Translations under genes and position numbers: made by a program
Shown here: one piece after another, positions 7,701 through 16,573 of the stretch
Layout: every line of letters starts with the position of its first letter
Position numbering within the stretch: position 1 is the stretch's first letter
From: Aeromicrobium massiliense JC14
GTDB lineage: Bacteria; Actinomycetota; Actinomycetes; Propionibacteriales; Nocardioidaceae
Direction: 5' to 3'
NCBI RefSeq assembly: GCF_000312105.1
Contig: NZ_HE978636.1
Span: 461,642 to 525,641 of the forward strand
Length of the DNA stretch: 64,000 nucleotides
Notes under the pieces: generated by a model
What the model saw: only the letters and a program-made list of their open reading frames with translations
Databases searched by the model: none
What the model was told of the DNA's origin: nothing

Positions 7701-8339
7701 ATGCACGTCCACGTCGCCGACCACCCGTTGATCTCGCACAAGCTCACCGTGCTGCGCGACCGCGAGACCGACTCCCCCACCTTCCGCAGGCTCGCCGAGG
7801 AGCTCGTGACCCTGCTGGCGTACGAGGCGACCCGCGACGTGCGCGTCGAGCCGGTCGACGTGCAGACGCCCGTCGCCACGGCCACCGGCGTCCGGCTCAC
7901 CTCGCCGCGTCCGCTCGTCGTCCCGATCCTGCGCGCCGGCCTGGGCATGCTCGAGGGCATGCAGCGTCTGCTGCCGACCGCCGAGGTCGGGTTCCTGGGC
8001 ATGATCCGCAACGAGGAGACGCTCGAGGCCGACACCTACGCCGAGCGCCTGCCCGACGACCTCGCCGGCCGCCAGTGCTACGTGCTCGACCCGATGCTGG
8101 CCACCGGCGGCACGCTCGCCGCGGCCATCGACTTCCTCGTGAAGCGCGGCGCCGACCACATCACCGCGGTGTGCCTGCTGGCGGCGCCCGAGGGCGTGGC
8201 GCGCGTCGAGCGCGACCTGGCCGACATCGGCGTGCCGGTGACGCTCGTGACGGCGGGCCTGGACGAGCGCCTCGACGAGAACGGCTACATCGTGCCGGGC
8301 CTCGGCGACGCCGGCGACCGCCTGTACGGCGTCGTCTGA
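7701..8339 (+). CDS. upp: Uracil phosphoribosyltransferase
   Basis: 212-residue cytosolic enzyme of pyrimidine salvage (uracil + PRPP to UMP + PPi). N-terminal '[16 protein letters not shown]' and the central '[16 protein letters not shown]' are diagnostic. The PRPP-binding loop '[10 protein letters not shown]' begins near residue 130 and the uracil-binding C-terminus '[20 protein letters not shown]' is intact. ATG 7701 lies exactly 6 nt after TAGGCT (7689-7694) with no RBS, so the mRNA is probably leaderless. It stands alone, divergent from the tadA pair. Confidence 0.97.
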   Translation: MHVHVADHPLISHKLTVLRDRETDSPTFRRLAEELVTLLAYEATRDVRVEPVDVQTPVATATGVRLTSPRPLVVPILRAGLGMLEGMQRLLPTAEVGFLGMIRNEETLEADTYAERLPDDLAGRQCYVLDPMLATGGTLAAAIDFLVKRGADHITAVCLLAAPEGVARVERDLADIGVPVTLVTAGLDERLDENGYIVPGLGDAGDRLYGVV

Positions 8340-8367
8340 CGCTCGCCGCACAGACGGCCGGCGCGGC

Positions 8368-8499
8368 TCAGCCGAGCACGTCGGTGTTGAAGATGACCCA
8401 GAAGATGACGACGATCGCGATCGCGCCGATCAGCAGGCCGATACCGCGGCCCCAGACCTCGTCGTCGCCCTCGGGGCGGTCGTACTGGTCCTTGTCCAT
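8368..8499 (-). CDS. Small single-span membrane protein
   Basis: 43-residue protein: a charged N-terminus (MDKDQYDRPEGDDEVWGRG) followed by one hydrophobic helix ('IGLLIGAIAIVVIFWVIFN') and 'TDVLG'. The ORF is supported by ATG 8499 with AGGGAG at 7-nt spacing and by the hydrophobic profile that such small actinobacterial membrane proteins share. I do not recognise a named family. It is convergent with upp, 28 bp from its stop, and is followed upstream (132 bp) by the divergent MFS gene. Confidence 0.6.
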   Translation of the reverse strand: MDKDQYDRPEGDDEVWGRGIGLLIGAIAIVVIFWVIFNTDVLG

Positions 8500-8633
8500 C
8501 GGGACTCCCTGGTCTCGCACGGCTCCCTCCGCGCGGCCAGCCTAGGGCAGCGCGGCGCCACGCGCAGGGGCGCGACGGCCCGTGGACGCGGGGCCGCCGT
8601 GCACGGCTTGCGCCGGGACGCCAGAGTGTGGGG

Positions 8634-10082
8634 GTGAGCGACGAGGCCCTGGACACCGGCGTCCCCTGCACGGCCGACACCCCCGACCCCCGGCGCTGGC
8701 GCATCCTGGCCGTCACGCTCGTGGTCGGGTTCATGTCGCTGCTGGACGTCACGATCGTCAACGTCGCGATCCCCTCGATCCAGTCGGGGCTGGACTCCTC
8801 GGCGTCCACGGTGCAGTGGGTCGTGTCCGGGTACGCGCTCACGTTCGGTCTCACGCTGGTCGCCGGCGGACGCCTCGGTGACGCCTACGGGCGCCGGCGA
8901 CTCATGCTCGGCGGGCTCGTCGGCTTCGTGCTGGCCAGCGCCGCCGTCGGCCTGGCGCCCACCGCCGAGCTGGTCATCGTGGCCCGCCTGCTGCAGGGCG
9001 CCGCGGCCGGCATCCTCACGCCGCAGAGCTCGGGACTCATCCAGGAGCTGTTCTCCGGCGCCGAGCGCGGCCGCGCGTTCGGCTACTTCGGGCTGACGGT
9101 GTCGATCGCGTCGGCCGCCGGGCCGCTGCTCGGCGGGCTCATCATCGCCGCCGCGGGTCCCGACCTCGGCTGGCGGCTGCTGTTCCTCATCAACGTGCCG
9201 ATCGGCCTCGTGGCCATGGTGGCCGTCGCGCGGCTCGTCCCGCCCCGAGAGGACGACGGCACCCCCGACCGCATCGACGTCGCCGGCGCGGTGCTGCTCG
9301 GCCTCAGCGTCGTGTGCCTGCTGTACCCGCTGGTGAGCATCGAGGCCGGACGCCGCCTGCCGCTCGTCCTGCTCGTCGGCGTGCCGCTGTTCGCCTACGC
9401 GTTCGGCCGGTGGGAGCGCCGGCTGGTGCGTCGCGGCCACGCGCCGCTGCTCGACCTGGAGCTGCTGCGCCGTCTGCCCGGCTACGGCAGCGGGATGCTC
9501 ATCGGCACGCTCTACTTCACCGGGTTCACCGGCGTCTTCCTCACCGCGTCGGTCTGGCTGCAGGACTCGCGCGAGGTCAGCGCCCTGCACGCCGGGCTGC
9601 TGCTGACCCCCTTCGCGGTCGGCTCGGCGATCTCGTCGCCGCTGGCCGGGCGCTTCGTGGACCGGGTCGGGCGTCCGCTCACCGTGGTGGCGCTCGCGAC
9701 GATGATGGCCGCGGTCGCCGCGGCCGCGGCCGTCGGGCCGGGCCGCACCACCGACGAGCTGGTGTGGGCGCTCGCGCCGTTCCTCTTCCTCGCCGGCCTG
9801 GGCGGTGGCGCGGTCGTGAGCCCCAACATCACGCTGACGCTCAGCGAGGTTCCGCCCCGCATGGGCGGGGCCGCGGGCGGGGCGCTGCAGACCGGCCAGC
9901 GCATCGGCTCGTCGATCGGCGCCGCGCTGCTCATGACCGTCTACCAGGTCGTCACGGCCGAGCACGGCGGCGACGCGGGCTTCCGGACGGCGCTGGCCAC
10001 GGCCCTGGCCGTCCTCGTGCTCGCGCTGGCCGCCGCGATCGTCGCCTGGCGCACCGGACGCCGGAGTCCCGTCACCGCCTGA
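8634..10082 (+). CDS. MFS transporter, DHA2 (EmrB/QacA-like) family
   Basis: About 482 residues, 14 predicted membrane helices, a proton-coupled drug or metabolite exporter of the cytoplasmic membrane. Family motifs: 'SLLDVTIVNVAIPSI' in TM1 (motif D1), 'GRLGDAYGRRR' (motif A, between TM2 and TM3) and 'ASAAGPLLGGL' (motif C, antiporter signature) in TM5. GTG 8634 is chosen because CAGAGT (8622-8627) is exactly 6 nt upstream; a GTG two codons earlier is possible. No regulator is attached. It converges on pntB with 6 bp between stops. Confidence 0.88.
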   Translation: MSDEALDTGVPCTADTPDPRRWRILAVTLVVGFMSLLDVTIVNVAIPSIQSGLDSSASTVQWVVSGYALTFGLTLVAGGRLGDAYGRRRLMLGGLVGFVLASAAVGLAPTAELVIVARLLQGAAAGILTPQSSGLIQELFSGAERGRAFGYFGLTVSIASAAGPLLGGLIIAAAGPDLGWRLLFLINVPIGLVAMVAVARLVPPREDDGTPDRIDVAGAVLLGLSVVCLLYPLVSIEAGRRLPLVLLVGVPLFAYAFGRWERRLVRRGHAPLLDLELLRRLPGYGSGMLIGTLYFTGFTGVFLTASVWLQDSREVSALHAGLLLTPFAVGSAISSPLAGRFVDRVGRPLTVVALATMMAAVAAAAAVGPGRTTDELVWALAPFLFLAGLGGGAVVSPNITLTLSEVPPRMGGAAGGALQTGQRIGSSIGAALLMTVYQVVTAEHGGDAGFRTALATALAVLVLALAAAIVAWRTGRRSPVTA

Positions 10083-10088
10083 CCCGCC

Positions 10089-11495
10089 TCAGAGCGCGCG
10101 CAGGATGTCCTCGACCCGCTCCTTGGCGTCGCCGAACAGCATCTGGGTGTTGTCGCGGAAGAACAGCGGGTTCTGCACGCCGGCGTAGCCCGCGGCCATC
10201 GACCGCTTGAACACCACGACGTTCTCGGCCTCCCACACCCGCAGCACCGGCATGCCGGCGATCGGGCTGGACGGGTCCTCGGCCGCGGCCGGGTTGACCG
10301 TGTCGTTGGCGCCGATGACCAGCACGACGGACGTGTCGGCGAGGTCGTCGTTCACCTCGTCCATCTCCAGCACGATGTCGTAGGGCACCTTCGCCTCGGC
10401 CAGCAGCACGTTCATGTGGCCGGGCAGGCGACCGGCGACCGGGTGGATGCCGAAGCGCACGTCCACGCCGCGCTCGCGCAGCTTGCGGACCAGGTCGGCG
10501 ACCGGGTACTGGGCCTGCGCGACGGCCATGCCGTAACCGGGGGTGATGACCACGGTGCCGGCGTTCTTGAGCAGCTCGGCGGTGTCGCTCGCGTCGATCT
10601 CGCGGTGCGGGCCGTACTCGGTGTCGTCGGCCGGCCCGGCCTCGATGCCGAAGCCACCGGCGATGACCGAGATGAACGAGCGGTTCATCGCCTGGCACAT
10701 GATGTAGCTCAGGTACGCACCGGACGAGCCGACCAGCGCACCGGTGACGATGAGCAGGTCGTTGTTCAGCAGGAAGCCGGACGCCGCCGCGGCCCAGCCC
10801 GAGTAGCTGTTCAGCATGGAGACCACGACGGGCATGTCGCCGCCGCCGATGGACGCCACCAGGTGCCAGCCGAGCGCCAGCGCCAGCAGCGTCACGAGCA
10901 CCAGCAGCCACAGGTGGGGGTCGGCCACGAACCAGATGGTCAGAAGCACGAACAGGCCGAGCGCGCCGAGGTTGAGGTAGTTCTTGCCCGGCAGCATGAG
11001 CGGGCTCGACCTCATCCGCCCCGACAGCTTGAGGAACGCGACGATCGAGCCGGTGAACGTCACCGCGCCGATGAAGACCCCGATGAACACCTCGGCGTCG
11101 TGGACGCCCGCCAGGTCGCCCAGGCGCCAGTGACGGTCGCGGTACTCCAGGTACGCGTTCCAGCCGACCAGCACCGCGGCCAGACCGACGAAGCTGTGCA
11201 GCAGCGCGATGAGCTCGGGCATCTGCGTCATCTCGACGATGCGCGCGCGCCACAGCCCGATCGCGGCCCCGGCCACCACGGCCACGAGCAGCAGCACGAC
11301 CGGCAGCACCTCGTCGCGGTCGGCCGAGACGTCGACGACGACCATGAACGTGGCGACGAGCGCGAGCGCCATGCCGGCGATGCCGAACGACAGGCCGCCG
11401 CGGGCGGTCTCGTGCTTGCTCAGCCCGGCGAGGCTGAGGATGAACAGGAGTGCGGCGACGACGTAGGCCGCGGTGGCGAGACTGAAGACGTCCAC
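10089..11495 (-). CDS. pntB: NAD(P) transhydrogenase subunit beta
   Basis: 468-residue membrane subunit of the proton-translocating transhydrogenase (NADH + NADP+ to NAD+ + NADPH, driven by proton-motive force). The N-terminal two thirds hold about nine membrane helices. The C-terminal NADP(H)-binding domain III shows '[18 protein letters not shown]', '[22 protein letters not shown]' and '[14 protein letters not shown]'. GTG 11495 lies 6 bp after the pntA stop with AAAGG as RBS, so the two genes form an operon in the usual order. Confidence 0.96.
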   Translation of the reverse strand: MDVFSLATAAYVVAALLFILSLAGLSKHETARGGLSFGIAGMALALVATFMVVVDVSADRDEVLPVVLLLVAVVAGAAIGLWRARIVEMTQMPELIALLHSFVGLAAVLVGWNAYLEYRDRHWRLGDLAGVHDAEVFIGVFIGAVTFTGSIVAFLKLSGRMRSSPLMLPGKNYLNLGALGLFVLLTIWFVADPHLWLLVLVTLLALALGWHLVASIGGGDMPVVVSMLNSYSGWAAAASGFLLNNDLLIVTGALVGSSGAYLSYIMCQAMNRSFISVIAGGFGIEAGPADDTEYGPHREIDASDTAELLKNAGTVVITPGYGMAVAQAQYPVADLVRKLRERGVDVRFGIHPVAGRLPGHMNVLLAEAKVPYDIVLEMDEVNDDLADTSVVLVIGANDTVNPAAAEDPSSPIAGMPVLRVWEAENVVVFKRSMAAGYAGVQNPLFFRDNTQMLFGDAKERVEDILRAL

Positions 11496-11501
11496 GGGCG
11501 G

Positions 11502-13034
11502 TCAGCCTTTCGAGAACATGCTGAGCATGCGTCGGGTCACGGCGAAGCCGCCGAAGACGTTGATGCTGGCCAGGAGCACGGCCGCGAACGCGAGGGTGCG
11601 GATCACCGCGTCGTCGTCGACCAGCTGCAGCATGGCGCCGACGACGATGATCCCGCTGATCGCGTTGGTGACGCTCATGAGCGGCGTGTGCAGCGCGTGG
11701 TGCACCTTGCCGATGACGTAGTAGCCGATGACCACGGCCAGCATGAAGACGGTGAAGTGCTGCGGCAGCGGGTCAGGTGCCGCAGCGACGACCAGGAAGT
11801 ACGCGACCAGGCCGGCGACGGCCAGCCCGAGCTTGGTCGAGGTGGACATCGGCTGCTTGGCCGGCGGCGGCTCCACCGCGGCCGCGGGCTTCGCGGCCGG
11901 CGCGGCCGAGACCTGCACCGGCGGGGGCGGCCAGAGGGTGTCGCCCTCGTGCACCACGGTGATCGAGCGCTGCACGACGTCCTCGAGGTCGAGCACGAGG
12001 CGGCCGTCCTTCTCGGGCGTGAGCAGCTTGAGCAGGTTCACCAGGTTGGTGCCGTAGAGCTGGGACGCCTGCGCGGGCAGGCGCCCCGCCAGGTCGGTGT
12101 AGCCGAGGATCGTCACGCCGTTGTCGGTGACGACCTTCTGCCCGGGGACGCTGCCCTCGACGTTGCCGCCCTGCGCGGCGGCCATGTCGACCACGACGCT
12201 GCCGGGCTTCATGCTCGCGACGTCGGCGGCGGTGAGCAGGCGCGGTGCCGGACGGCCGGGGATGAGCGCCGTGGTGATGACGATGTCGACCTCGCGGGCC
12301 TGCTCGGAGTAGATCTCGGCGGCCCGTCGGTCGTACGCCTCGCTGGTCGCCTTGGCGTACCCGTCGGAGCTCTCCATCTGCTCCTCGACCTCGACCGCCA
12401 GGTACTCGCCGCCGATCGAGCGCACCTGGTCGGCGACCTCCGGACGCGGGTCGGTGGCGCGGACGACGGCGCCCAGGCTGCTGGCCGCACCGATCGCGGC
12501 GAGGCCGGCCACGCCGGCCCCGGCGACCAGCACGGTGGCCGGCGGCACCTTGCCCGCGGCGGTCACCTGGCCGGTGAAGAACCGGCCGAACTCGTGCGCG
12601 GCCTCGACCACGGCGCGGTAGCCGGCGATGTTGGCCATCGAGCTGAGCACGTCCATCGACTGCGCCCGCGAGATGCGCGGCACGGCGTCCATCGCGAGGG
12701 CCGTGATCGGACGCCGCGAGAGCGCCTCGACGAGCTCGGGGTTCTGCGCCGGGGCGAGGATGCCGACGACCGTCGCCCGCTCGGCGAGCCGCTCGATCTC
12801 GGCCTCGCTGGGCGCGACCACCTTGAGCACCACGTCGGCCGCCCAGGCCTGCTGGGCGTCGACGACCCGGGCCCCCGCCTCGGCGTAGGCCTCGTCGGGG
12901 AAGTCGGCGTGGCGGCCGGCCCCGGCCTCGACGACGACCTCGTACCCGAGCGCGATGAGCTGGCGGACCGTCGCGGGGGTGCCCGCGACCCGGGTCTCGC
13001 CGGGACTCGTCTCTGCGACGACCGCGATCAACAT
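11502..13034 (-). CDS. pntA: NAD(P) transhydrogenase subunit alpha (one-piece)
   Basis: 510-residue alpha subunit. Domain I (NAD(H)-binding) carries 'RAQSMDVLSSMANIAGYRAV' (the RQD-loop region) and 'GAGVAGLAAIGAASSLGA'. A Lys/Pro/Ala linker (about 390-420) joins it to C-terminal membrane helices of domain II. In many actinobacteria alpha is split into PntAa and PntAb; here it is fused as in E. coli. ATG 13034 is preceded by TACGGT (13046-13041) at exactly 6 nt, implying a leaderless pntAB transcript. Confidence 0.95.
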   Translation of the reverse strand: MLIAVVAETSPGETRVAGTPATVRQLIALGYEVVVEAGAGRHADFPDEAYAEAGARVVDAQQAWAADVVLKVVAPSEAEIERLAERATVVGILAPAQNPELVEALSRRPITALAMDAVPRISRAQSMDVLSSMANIAGYRAVVEAAHEFGRFFTGQVTAAGKVPPATVLVAGAGVAGLAAIGAASSLGAVVRATDPRPEVADQVRSIGGEYLAVEVEEQMESSDGYAKATSEAYDRRAAEIYSEQAREVDIVITTALIPGRPAPRLLTAADVASMKPGSVVVDMAAAQGGNVEGSVPGQKVVTDNGVTILGYTDLAGRLPAQASQLYGTNLVNLLKLLTPEKDGRLVLDLEDVVQRSITVVHEGDTLWPPPPVQVSAAPAAKPAAAVEPPPAKQPMSTSTKLGLAVAGLVAYFLVVAAAPDPLPQHFTVFMLAVVIGYYVIGKVHHALHTPLMSVTNAISGIIVVGAMLQLVDDDAVIRTLAFAAVLLASINVFGGFAVTRRMLSMFSKG

Positions 13035-13105
13035 GTGGTGACCGTAGCCGCTGCGCAGGGCACGCCCCTGTGACCTGGGCCACCCGTCCGAGGACCGGAC
13101 GCTAT

Positions 13106-13138
13106 GTGACATCGACGGTGGCACATTCGCGATGTCAC
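13106..13138. promoter_or_regulatory. Inverted repeat upstream of the SDR gene / pntA (candidate operator)
   Basis: GTGACATCG (13106-13114) and CGATGTCAC (13130-13138), perfect 9-bp arms with a 15-bp spacer, in the 119-bp divergent region between pntA and the SDR gene. The right arm ends 3 bp before the SDR -10 hexamer TACCGT (13142-13147), so a bound factor would affect that promoter. The TGTGA-type arms resemble CRP/FNR- or GntR-family half sites. Confidence 0.45.
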
Positions 13139-13153
13139 GGGTACCGTGCCCCC

Positions 13154-14056
13154 ATGACTGCAACCGAACGCTTCGACGGACAGGTCGCGCTGGTCACCGG
13201 CGCCGCCCGCGGGATCGGCGCCGGCGTGGCCCGCGGCTACGTCGAGCGGGGCGGGCGCGTGGCCCTGGTCGGGCTCGAGCCCGACCGCCTCGCCGCCCTC
13301 GCCGACGAGCTCGGCCCGGCCGCCGCCTGGTGGGAGGCCGACGTCCGCGACAGCGCCTCGCTGAAGGCCGCGATCGACGCCGCCGCCACGCACTTCGGCC
13401 GGCTCGACCACGTGCTCGCCAACGCCGGCATCGCCTCCTACGGCACCGTGCGCCAGACCGAGGACGCGACGTTCGAGCGCGTCGTCGACATCAACCTCAA
13501 CGGGGTCTTCCGCACGCTCAAGCACGCCATCCCGCACCTGGAGCGCACCCGCGGCTACGCCCTGGTCGTCTCGTCGCTGGCCGCGTTCACCCCCGCGGCG
13601 GGGCTCGGTGCGTACACCGCGAGCAAGGCCGGCGCCGAGAACCTCGCCGTGGCCACGCGGCAGGAGGTCGCCCATCTCGGCATCACCGTCGGCTCGTGCC
13701 ACCCCGGCTGGGTCGACACCGACATCGTCCGCGGCGCCGAGGACGACCTGCCGTCGTTCAAGCAGGCCCGCCAACGGATGCCCTGGCCGGCCAACGGCAC
13801 CGCCGACGTCGACCTCGCCGTGCAGCTCGTCCTGCGCGGCATGGCCCGGCGCGAGACCCGCGTCTACGTGCCCGGCAAGGTCGCCGCGGCGGCGTGGAGC
13901 AAGGCGTTCGTGACGTCCCGGGCGGCGTGGCCCTACCTGCGCCGCGTCGTGGGCCCCCTGGTGCCGCAGATGGAGCGCGAGGTCGAGGCGCTGGGCCGCC
14001 AGCACAGCAACCACGTGCCGACCGGCAAGCCCGGCCGAGCCCCCGCCAAGGGCTGA
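13154..14056 (+). CDS. Short-chain dehydrogenase/reductase (SDR)
   Basis: 300-residue classical SDR with a C-terminal extension. It has the cofactor motif TGAARGIG near residue 15, 'VLANAGIA' (the NNAG equivalent), the active-site Ser in 'VVSSLAAF' and Y154-T-A-S-K158. The C-terminal 40-50 residues are basic and Trp-containing ('AAWSKAFVTSRAAWPYLRRV'), suggesting membrane or lipid association as in several actinobacterial lipid SDRs. Substrate unknown. ATG 13154 follows TACCGT by 6 nt (leaderless) and an inverted repeat lies just upstream. Convergent with the next gene. Confidence 0.85.
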   Translation: MTATERFDGQVALVTGAARGIGAGVARGYVERGGRVALVGLEPDRLAALADELGPAAAWWEADVRDSASLKAAIDAAATHFGRLDHVLANAGIASYGTVRQTEDATFERVVDINLNGVFRTLKHAIPHLERTRGYALVVSSLAAFTPAAGLGAYTASKAGAENLAVATRQEVAHLGITVGSCHPGWVDTDIVRGAEDDLPSFKQARQRMPWPANGTADVDLAVQLVLRGMARRETRVYVPGKVAAAAWSKAFVTSRAAWPYLRRVVGPLVPQMEREVEALGRQHSNHVPTGKPGRAPAKG

Positions 14057-14070
14057 CCTAGCGCGCGCCG

Positions 14071-14496
14071 CTAGGCGTAGCGCAGCTCGGCGATGACGCG
14101 CAGGCCGCCGCCGCGGTGGTCGGTCGTCCAGGAGTCGCAGAGCTCCTCGACGATCGCCAGGCCGCGGCCGCCCGTGCGGTCGGTCGTGCGCGGCTCCGCG
14201 GCGAGCTTCGCGCCCCGGCCCTGGTCGACCACGGTGATCCGCACGCGGCCGCCCTTGACGCGCCAGCTCACGTCGACGTGTCCCGACGCCGTCGGCCGCC
14301 CGTGCCGCACGGCGTTGGTGACGAGCTCGCTGACCACCAGCGCGGCGTCGGAGACCACCTCGTCGGGCACGCCGGCGGCCTTCAGGCTCGCCACGAGCTG
14401 ACGTCGGGCCGCGCCCACGCTCGCCGCGGCGAACGGCAGGCGCAGGCTCGTGCCCGCGTCGCCGCGGCCACGCCGCGAGGAGGGCGAGGGAGTCAC
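14071..14496 (-). CDS. RsbW-like ATP-binding protein (anti-sigma/serine kinase fold)
   Basis: 141-residue GHKL ATPase of the RsbW/SpoIIAB group. N-box 'SELVTNAVRHG', G1 'VVDQGRGAKLA' and G2 'GGRGLAIVEELCD' are present. Such proteins hold a sigma factor or phosphorylate an anti-anti-sigma STAS protein. It is the last gene of a four-gene signalling operon: GTG 14496 is 8 bp after the stop of the single-domain response regulator. No STAS partner is encoded nearby, so its target must be elsewhere; the sigma factor at 23.7 kb is one candidate (inference). Confidence 0.82.
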   Translation of the reverse strand: MTPSPSSRRGRGDAGTSLRLPFAAASVGAARRQLVASLKAAGVPDEVVSDAALVVSELVTNAVRHGRPTASGHVDVSWRVKGGRVRITVVDQGRGAKLAAEPRTTDRTGGRGLAIVEELCDSWTTDHRGGGLRVIAELRYA

Positions 14497-14504
14497 GACC
14501 GGCG

Positions 14505-14948
14505 CTACCGCCGGTTCGGGAGCCGGACGATCGTCACGAAGAACTCGTCGATCTGGCGGACGGCGGCGATGAACTGCTCCACGTCGACCGGCTTGGTCAC
14601 GTACGCATTGGCGTGGAGCTTGTAGCTGCGCAGGATGTCCTCCTCGGCGCTGGACGTGGTCAGCACGACGATCGGGATGTGCGCGAGATCGGGGTCGGAC
14701 TTGATCTTCTCGAGCACCTGGCGGCCGTCGTACTTGGGCAGGTTGAGGTCGAGCAGGATCAGGTCCGGCTGCGGCGCGTCGGCGTGGGCGCCGCGCCGGT
14801 ACAGGAAGTCGAGCGCCTGCTCGCCGTCGCGGACGACGTGCAGCGTGTTGCGGATCTTGTTGTCCTCGAACGCCTCGCGGGTCATCAGCTCGTCGCCCGG
14901 GTCGTCCTCGACGAGCAGCACCTCGATCGGCTGGGTGGACTCGTTCAT
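14505..14948 (-). CDS. Single-domain response regulator (Rcp1-like)
   Basis: 147-residue stand-alone receiver of the Rcp1 type, which typically pairs with phytochrome-like or CHASE3 histidine kinases. Acidic pocket D15-D16, phosphoacceptor D67 ('LILLDLNLPKYDG'), switch Thr in 'VVLTTSS' and Lys in 'YVTKPVD'. No output domain is present, so signal must pass to another protein. Its ATG overlaps the kinase stop by four bases (14945-14948), strong support for functional coupling with the upstream kinase. Confidence 0.92.
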   Translation of the reverse strand: MNESTQPIEVLLVEDDPGDELMTREAFEDNKIRNTLHVVRDGEQALDFLYRRGAHADAPQPDLILLDLNLPKYDGRQVLEKIKSDPDLAHIPIVVLTTSSAEEDILRSYKLHANAYVTKPVDVEQFIAAVRQIDEFFVTIVRLPNRR

Positions 14949-16573
14949 GCGCGGGCTCCTTCTGCGGCGTCGGGCGCGGACGCCGTGACGGGGGTGGACT
15001 GGGGGCCGACGGGCAGCGTGAAGCGGAACCGGGTGCCGTCGGTGTGGTCGGTGTCGATCCAGATGCGACCGCCCTGGTGCTCGACGATCTTCTTGCACAG
15101 GGCCAGGCCGATGCCGGTGCCCGAGTACGACTCGCGGCTGTGCAGGCGCTGGAAGATCACGAACACCTTGTCGGCGAACTCGCGGTCGATCCCGATGCCG
15201 TTGTCGGTGACGGCGAGCTCCCACACGGGGGTGCCGTCGTCGTCGTGGGCCTCGGCGGTGATCTCGACCGCCGGCGTGCGGTCGGGCCGGCGGAACTTGA
15301 TGGCGTTGCCGACCAGGTTCTGCCACAGCATCACGAACAGCGTCGGGTCGCCGACCACGTCGGGCAGCGCGGCCGGCCGCGTCACCTGGGCGCCGGAGTC
15401 CTCGATCGCGGCCTGCAGGTTGGCGATCGCGCCGTCCAGGGCCGTGTCGAGCGAGACCGGCTCGCTGGTGTCGGCCACGCGGCCGACACGCGAGAACGTG
15501 AGCAGGTCGTTGATCAGCACCTGCATGCGCTTGGCGCCGTCGACGGCGAAGTCGATGTACTGCTTGCCGCGCTCGTCGAGCTCGTCGCCGTACCGCTTCT
15601 CGAGCAGCTGGCAGAACGACGCGACCTTGCGCAGCGGCTCCTGCAGGTCGTGCGAAGCGACGTAGGCGAACTGCTCCAGCTCGTTGTTCGAGCGGCGCAG
15701 CTCCAGGGCCTGGGCGTCCAGCGCGGCCGTCTGCCGCTCCAGGCGCTCCTGCTGGGCCAACGAGCCGTCCAGCTCCTGCACGATGCGCCGGCGCATGGCC
15801 TCCACCGCGCCCGCCACGGCCCGCACGTCCGGCGGCCCGTCCAGGTCGATAGACCGGTCGAACGCGCCGCCGGCGACCTCCTCGGAGGTGGTGCGCAGCC
15901 GGTCCATGGGCCGGATCACGAGACGACGGACGAGCACCCCGAGGGTCGCGGTGGCGACCAGGAAGGCGACGCCCACCCCGAGCAGCACCCAGCTGCGGAT
16001 GTTGCGGATGCGGACGAGGTCGGCGCGGCCGTCCTCGACAGCACGGTCGAAGGCCGCGTTCTGGTCGTCGAAGAGCGCACGGATGCGGTCGAAGACCTCC
16101 TTGCCGCGCCGCGCGGCCCGCTCGTCCGCCGCGCGCGGCTCGCCCGGCGTCACGCCGGCGACGAGCGGCTCGGCGTACTCGGCGCGCCAGCGGCCGGCGG
16201 CCTGCTCGATCTCGTCGAGGTCCTGGACCAGGTCGTCGTGGTTGCCGACGAGCTCGACCATCCGCTCCACGGCCATCTGCTCGGCCTCGAGGCCATCGGT
16301 GTAGGGCTGCAGGAACTGCCGGTCGGCGGTGGTGGAGTAGCCGCGGACACCGGTCTCCTGGTTGACCAGGGCGTTCTGCAGGCGCAGCGCCTCGGCGCGC
16401 GCGGGCTGGATGCGGACCGAGAGCTCGTCGGTGGCGACGGCGGTGCGGTGCACCAGGTAGGCGACCACGCCTCCGCCGGCCAGCACGAGCACCGTGACGA
16501 CCGCGAGGACCGTGGCGAAGATCGCCGGCACGGTGAGCCGACCGACGCGGACGCGCCAGGAGCGGGGGATCAT
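14945..16573 (-). CDS. CHASE3-type sensor histidine kinase
   Basis: 542-residue membrane kinase. TM1 about 12-38; an extracytoplasmic CHASE3-like helical sensor about 40-175 ('ALVNQETGVRGYSTTADRQF' is characteristic); TM2 about 178-200; HAMP about 200-245; coiled coil; HisKA with phospho-His H308 ('ASHDLQEPLRKV'); HATPase with N-box 'LWQNLVGNAIKFR', G1 'DNGIGID' and G2 'GTGIGLALCKKIV'. ATG 16573 overlaps the upstream stop by four bases; longer starts would sit inside the preceding gene. Likely phosphorylates the receiver encoded next and perhaps the receiver of the upstream phosphatase. Confidence 0.92.
   Translation of the reverse strand: MIPRSWRVRVGRLTVPAIFATVLAVVTVLVLAGGGVVAYLVHRTAVATDELSVRIQPARAEALRLQNALVNQETGVRGYSTTADRQFLQPYTDGLEAEQMAVERMVELVGNHDDLVQDLDEIEQAAGRWRAEYAEPLVAGVTPGEPRAADERAARRGKEVFDRIRALFDDQNAAFDRAVEDGRADLVRIRNIRSWVLLGVGVAFLVATATLGVLVRRLVIRPMDRLRTTSEEVAGGAFDRSIDLDGPPDVRAVAGAVEAMRRRIVQELDGSLAQQERLERQTAALDAQALELRRSNNELEQFAYVASHDLQEPLRKVASFCQLLEKRYGDELDERGKQYIDFAVDGAKRMQVLINDLLTFSRVGRVADTSEPVSLDTALDGAIANLQAAIEDSGAQVTRPAALPDVVGDPTLFVMLWQNLVGNAIKFRRPDRTPAVEITAEAHDDDGTPVWELAVTDNGIGIDREFADKVFVIFQRLHSRESYSGTGIGLALCKKIVEHQGGRIWIDTDHTDGTRFRFTLPVGPQSTPVTASAPDAAEGARA

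Noticed and set aside
10416-13073. An 885-codon plus-strand frame opposite pntAB
   Set aside because: Composition (His/Asp/Arg/Gln-rich) is that of antisense reading of a GC-rich gene; pntA and pntB are unmistakable on the other strand.
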